The position numbers and the translations under genes are program-made. Below the pieces are notes generated by a model that was not told where the DNA came from, did not search any database, and was given only the letters and a program-made list of their open reading frames with translations. From Bacteroides reticulotermitis JCM 10512 (lineage in GTDB: Bacteria; Bacteroidota; Bacteroidia; Bacteroidales; Bacteroidaceae), in the NCBI RefSeq assembly GCF_000517545.1, contig NZ_BAIV01000026.1, forward strand, positions 1 through 64,000: a stretch of 64,000 nucleotides of DNA. Direction: 5' to 3'. This document shows, piece after piece, positions 61,715 through 64,000 of this stretch; positions within the stretch are counted from its first letter, which is position 1; each line of letters opens with the position of its first letter.

Positions 61715-64000
61715 TCATTCTATTCCCCAAGCTGTATTGGGCTTGGGGCCCAACTCGATTTCCAGCTTACCACCCTTGATAAGTTCGGAATGGGGGAAAT
61801 AGTAGGTGTTTAGTGATTGTCCGTTCAGACGGGCTGACTGTATATACACATTTTCTTTAGCATTATTCTTTACCTCGATTATAAATTCTTTTCCCGCATA
61901 ATACCTGTTATCCAATTGAATGGTAATCTTATCAAAAATAGGGGAAGTGATTTCGTATCGTGGCTCTGTGGAAGCTCCTCCTTGTACATCGAACAGTCCG
62001 ATAGCCATCAGTACGCCCAATGCTCCCATTTGGCCCTGATCTTCGTCGCCATTATAACCGCCATATGGAGTTATGTCACCGAACACATCTTGTTTGATTT
62101 TTCTTACCCAATACTGTGTTAGCCATGGTGCGCCGGCATGGCTGAATAAATGAGCCATATGCAAAGAAGGCTGGTTCTCATAATCGACCCAGTTCTGTGC
62201 GTGTTGACCGTGAGGAGATATGAAATTATAAGGTGCCGCCCATTCGAACTGTTGGTTCAACTTATCTACAAACGTGTTTTTACCACCAAGCATATGAATC
62301 AGATCTGGCAGATTGTGTGGAACATAATAGGTGAAGATAGCTGCATTGCTTTCTACAAAGCCGGGCATATTGAAACCTTTGCCAATAGGTGCAAAGTCCT
62401 TCAGCCAACTTCCGTCTTGGGTGCGCGGACGCATCCAACCCGTTTGTGCATCGAACATATAGCGATAGTTAAATGAACGATTGTAATATTTCCGGTAAAT
62501 ACTATCGTTACCCATGCCTTTAGCCAATTGCGACAAGCACCAGTCCTGATAAGCGAAATAGAGTGTCATTGCGCATCCTTCTCGGTGGGAACCTTTTCCG
62601 GGGATATTCTCCGGGACAAAGCCTTTCTCTATATAATGAGTCATGTATTTATTGGCGTCCGTTTCATAACCGGCGTGGTCTCGAATTCCTCCCGGTTCGG
62701 CATTTTTGATGCTTCCGGCCAAGGCATCATTCAGGTTGAAATCTTGTATGCCCTTGTTATAAGCGGCAGCAATTAAGGGAATTGCTTGGTCGCCTACCAT
62801 AACAAAGGTGTAATTTCCTCCGCTGGGCCCGCGTGCTACCAACCCTCCGGTAGGATAATAGCCTACCATCGTGGAGACAAATTCACTCATGATTTTAGGG
62901 TAAGCGATAGACCATAAGATGTTCAGATTAAACTCTGCCCCCCACAGTGCGTCGGAATTATATACGTTTCGCGTAGGAATTCCTTTCACCAACGGAACTT
63001 GGCAGATTTTAGGTATATCGCTTGTATGATCCGTATATTTCCCGTTCGCATCCGAATAGGTGTGGCGTCCTAATAGCGCATGCCATAAATCCGTATAAAA
63101 TTTGATTTTCTCTTGTTCGGTACCACCTTCCACTTGGATCTTTCCCAATTCATGATTCCACTCCGCATACGAATCCTCAACTGTACGATCAAAGTCCCAA
63201 TGATTAAGTTCGGCTTTCAGATTCAGGCGTGCTTGCTCTTCACTGACATACGACAGAGCGACTTTCATTAATAAAGGAGCATTTCCCAGACGCTTGAAAC
63301 GAACGTATCCTCCAATATCTTCGCCTTCCAAAGCCTGCTTGGTGGTTAGCTGCTTATCCTTATCGACCTTCTCCCATCCACCGAACTCACTGATTGCACG
63401 ATTGAATTGAGCTATAAAATAGACCGTACACGTTCTTTTCCTTCTGGAAGTAGGGGCCATAACAGCATAACCGCCAATCTCTTTTGCCGATATTCTTCGG
63501 ATTGCGGCTTTCTCCATGGCACCATCTCCGAGCAAAGCTCCCACATCGAATAGTAAATTAGCTGTCTCTTTTTGAGGAAAAGTATATCGGTGCATACCTA
63601 CTCGGGAAGTAGCTGTCAATTCAGCTTTGATGCCGTATTTATCGAGTATGATTTGATGATAGCCGGGTTTGACAATTTCCGTATCGTGCGAGAATCCCGA
63701 TTTGTAGACTTCCATACCTTTATGTCCGGTGATTTCGCCTGTTGTCGGCATGACCGGTACCCCGGAAATCTGCCAACAGTGTACATGGCTGAAACATCTG
63801 ACTTCAGTCGAGTCATAGAGGTATCCTGAATTCCAACCACCCTTCACCCAAGTGTCGGGGCTTAGGCTGACCATACCGTAAGGGCGGCTTGCCGAAGAGA
63901 AATAAAACCACCGCGATTTATGGGTGTCGACGCAAGGGTTGACATAGTCGACAGGGGTCTTGCCTTGCTCCACTCGTGCTTTTATTCCTGCTGTGGGAAT
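61715..64000 (-). CDS. GH92 alpha-mannosidase (5' end beyond window)
   Basis: Exo-acting, Ca2+-dependent inverting glycosidases of this family trim alpha-mannose from host N-glycans or yeast mannan. The frame is open to the window edge, giving at least 761 residues; the signal peptide and start lie outside. Family marks include VDYVNPCVDTHKSRW, SRPYGMVSLSPDTW, GYLYDSTEVRCFSHVH, the long (alpha/alpha)6 domain with RNVYNSDALWGAEFNLNILW and GGNYTFVMVGDQAIPLI, and GYNGDEDQGQMGALGVLMAIGLF near the C terminus. The last motif differs from the common GNEDCGQMSAWYVLSALGFYP, so this is a divergent branch and mannose specificity is likely but not certain. No SusC/SusD pair is visible in the window. Confidence 0.85.
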   Translation of the reverse strand: MPTAGIKARVEQGKTPVDYVNPCVDTHKSRWFYFSSASRPYGMVSLSPDTWVKGGWNSGYLYDSTEVRCFSHVHCWQISGVPVMPTTGEITGHKGMEVYKSGFSHDTEIVKPGYHQIILDKYGIKAELTATSRVGMHRYTFPQKETANLLFDVGALLGDGAMEKAAIRRISAKEIGGYAVMAPTSRRKRTCTVYFIAQFNRAISEFGGWEKVDKDKQLTTKQALEGEDIGGYVRFKRLGNAPLLMKVALSYVSEEQARLNLKAELNHWDFDRTVEDSYAEWNHELGKIQVEGGTEQEKIKFYTDLWHALLGRHTYSDANGKYTDHTSDIPKICQVPLVKGIPTRNVYNSDALWGAEFNLNILWSIAYPKIMSEFVSTMVGYYPTGGLVARGPSGGNYTFVMVGDQAIPLIAAAYNKGIQDFNLNDALAGSIKNAEPGGIRDHAGYETDANKYMTHYIEKGFVPENIPGKGSHREGCAMTLYFAYQDWCLSQLAKGMGNDSIYRKYYNRSFNYRYMFDAQTGWMRPRTQDGSWLKDFAPIGKGFNMPGFVESNAAIFTYYVPHNLPDLIHMLGGKNTFVDKLNQQFEWAAPYNFISPHGQHAQNWVDYENQPSLHMAHLFSHAGAPWLTQYWVRKIKQDVFGDITPYGGYNGDEDQGQMGALGVLMAIGLFDVQGGASTEPRYEITSPIFDKITIQLDNRYYAGKEFIIEVKNNAKENVYIQSARLNGQSLNTYYFPHSELIKGGKLEIELGPKPNTAWGIE

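Overview
This window looks like a chromosome segment from Bacteroides or a close relative. The evidence is the repeated perfect or near-perfect TAnnTTTG -7 boxes typical of Bacteroidetes promoters, a TPP-riboswitch thiamine locus (TonB receptor, PnuT, thiamine pyrophosphokinase), two TonB-dependent receptors, family GH78 and GH92 glycosidases, and a long single-gene LptF/LptG-type permease. I see no phage, integrase, transposase, CRISPR or cas genes and no rRNA. It reads as ordinary core chromosome.

Layout. 0.8-9.3 kb: rhamnose mutarotase remnant, tRNA-Met, START-like protein, LPS-export permease, ribBA, aspartate aminotransferase, GH78 rhamnosidase. 9.3-13.5 kb: ferredoxin, metA, a U32 protein and a membrane zinc-ribbon protein. 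13.5-14.5 kb: a repeat-rich gene-free kilobase. 14.5-22 kb (minus): TonB receptor, LuxR-type regulator, FAD oxidoreductase, radA, asparaginase. 22-27.3 kb: a threonine operon (probable Thr-rich leader peptide, thrA, phosphoglycerate-mutase-like probable homoserine kinase, thrC). 27.6-31.2 kb (minus): thiamine uptake operon under a TPP riboswitch. 31.3-43.4 kb: MscS channel, then a potassium locus (sigma-54-type response regulator, kdpF-A-B-C, a KdpD sensor lacking a kinase domain, a separate histidine kinase), then a universal stress protein. 43.7-51.6 kb: small NifX-like protein, AraC regulator, MarR regulator with a tripartite RND efflux pump. 51.9-55.3 kb: a protein of unknown function, a trypsin-like protease and an OmpA-like lipoprotein. 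55.3-59.6 kb (minus): TetR-controlled heterodimeric ABC exporter. 59.7-64 kb: HxlR regulator with a nucleotidyltransferase, an arginase-family enzyme, and a GH92 mannosidase cut by the window end.

Two points matter for anyone using this annotation. First, ten genes are broken by single-base frameshifts (13 in all). Every one is the loss of one base, nearly always from a run of two or three identical bases, and restoring it gives a normal full-length protein. They are much more likely sequence or assembly errors than real pseudogenes, so those genes are annotated over their restored span. Second, three intergenic regions carry unrelated sequences with the same architecture: four short imperfect palindromes at 21-23 bp spacing. 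I do not recognise these as a described element, and they are the most novel-looking signal here.
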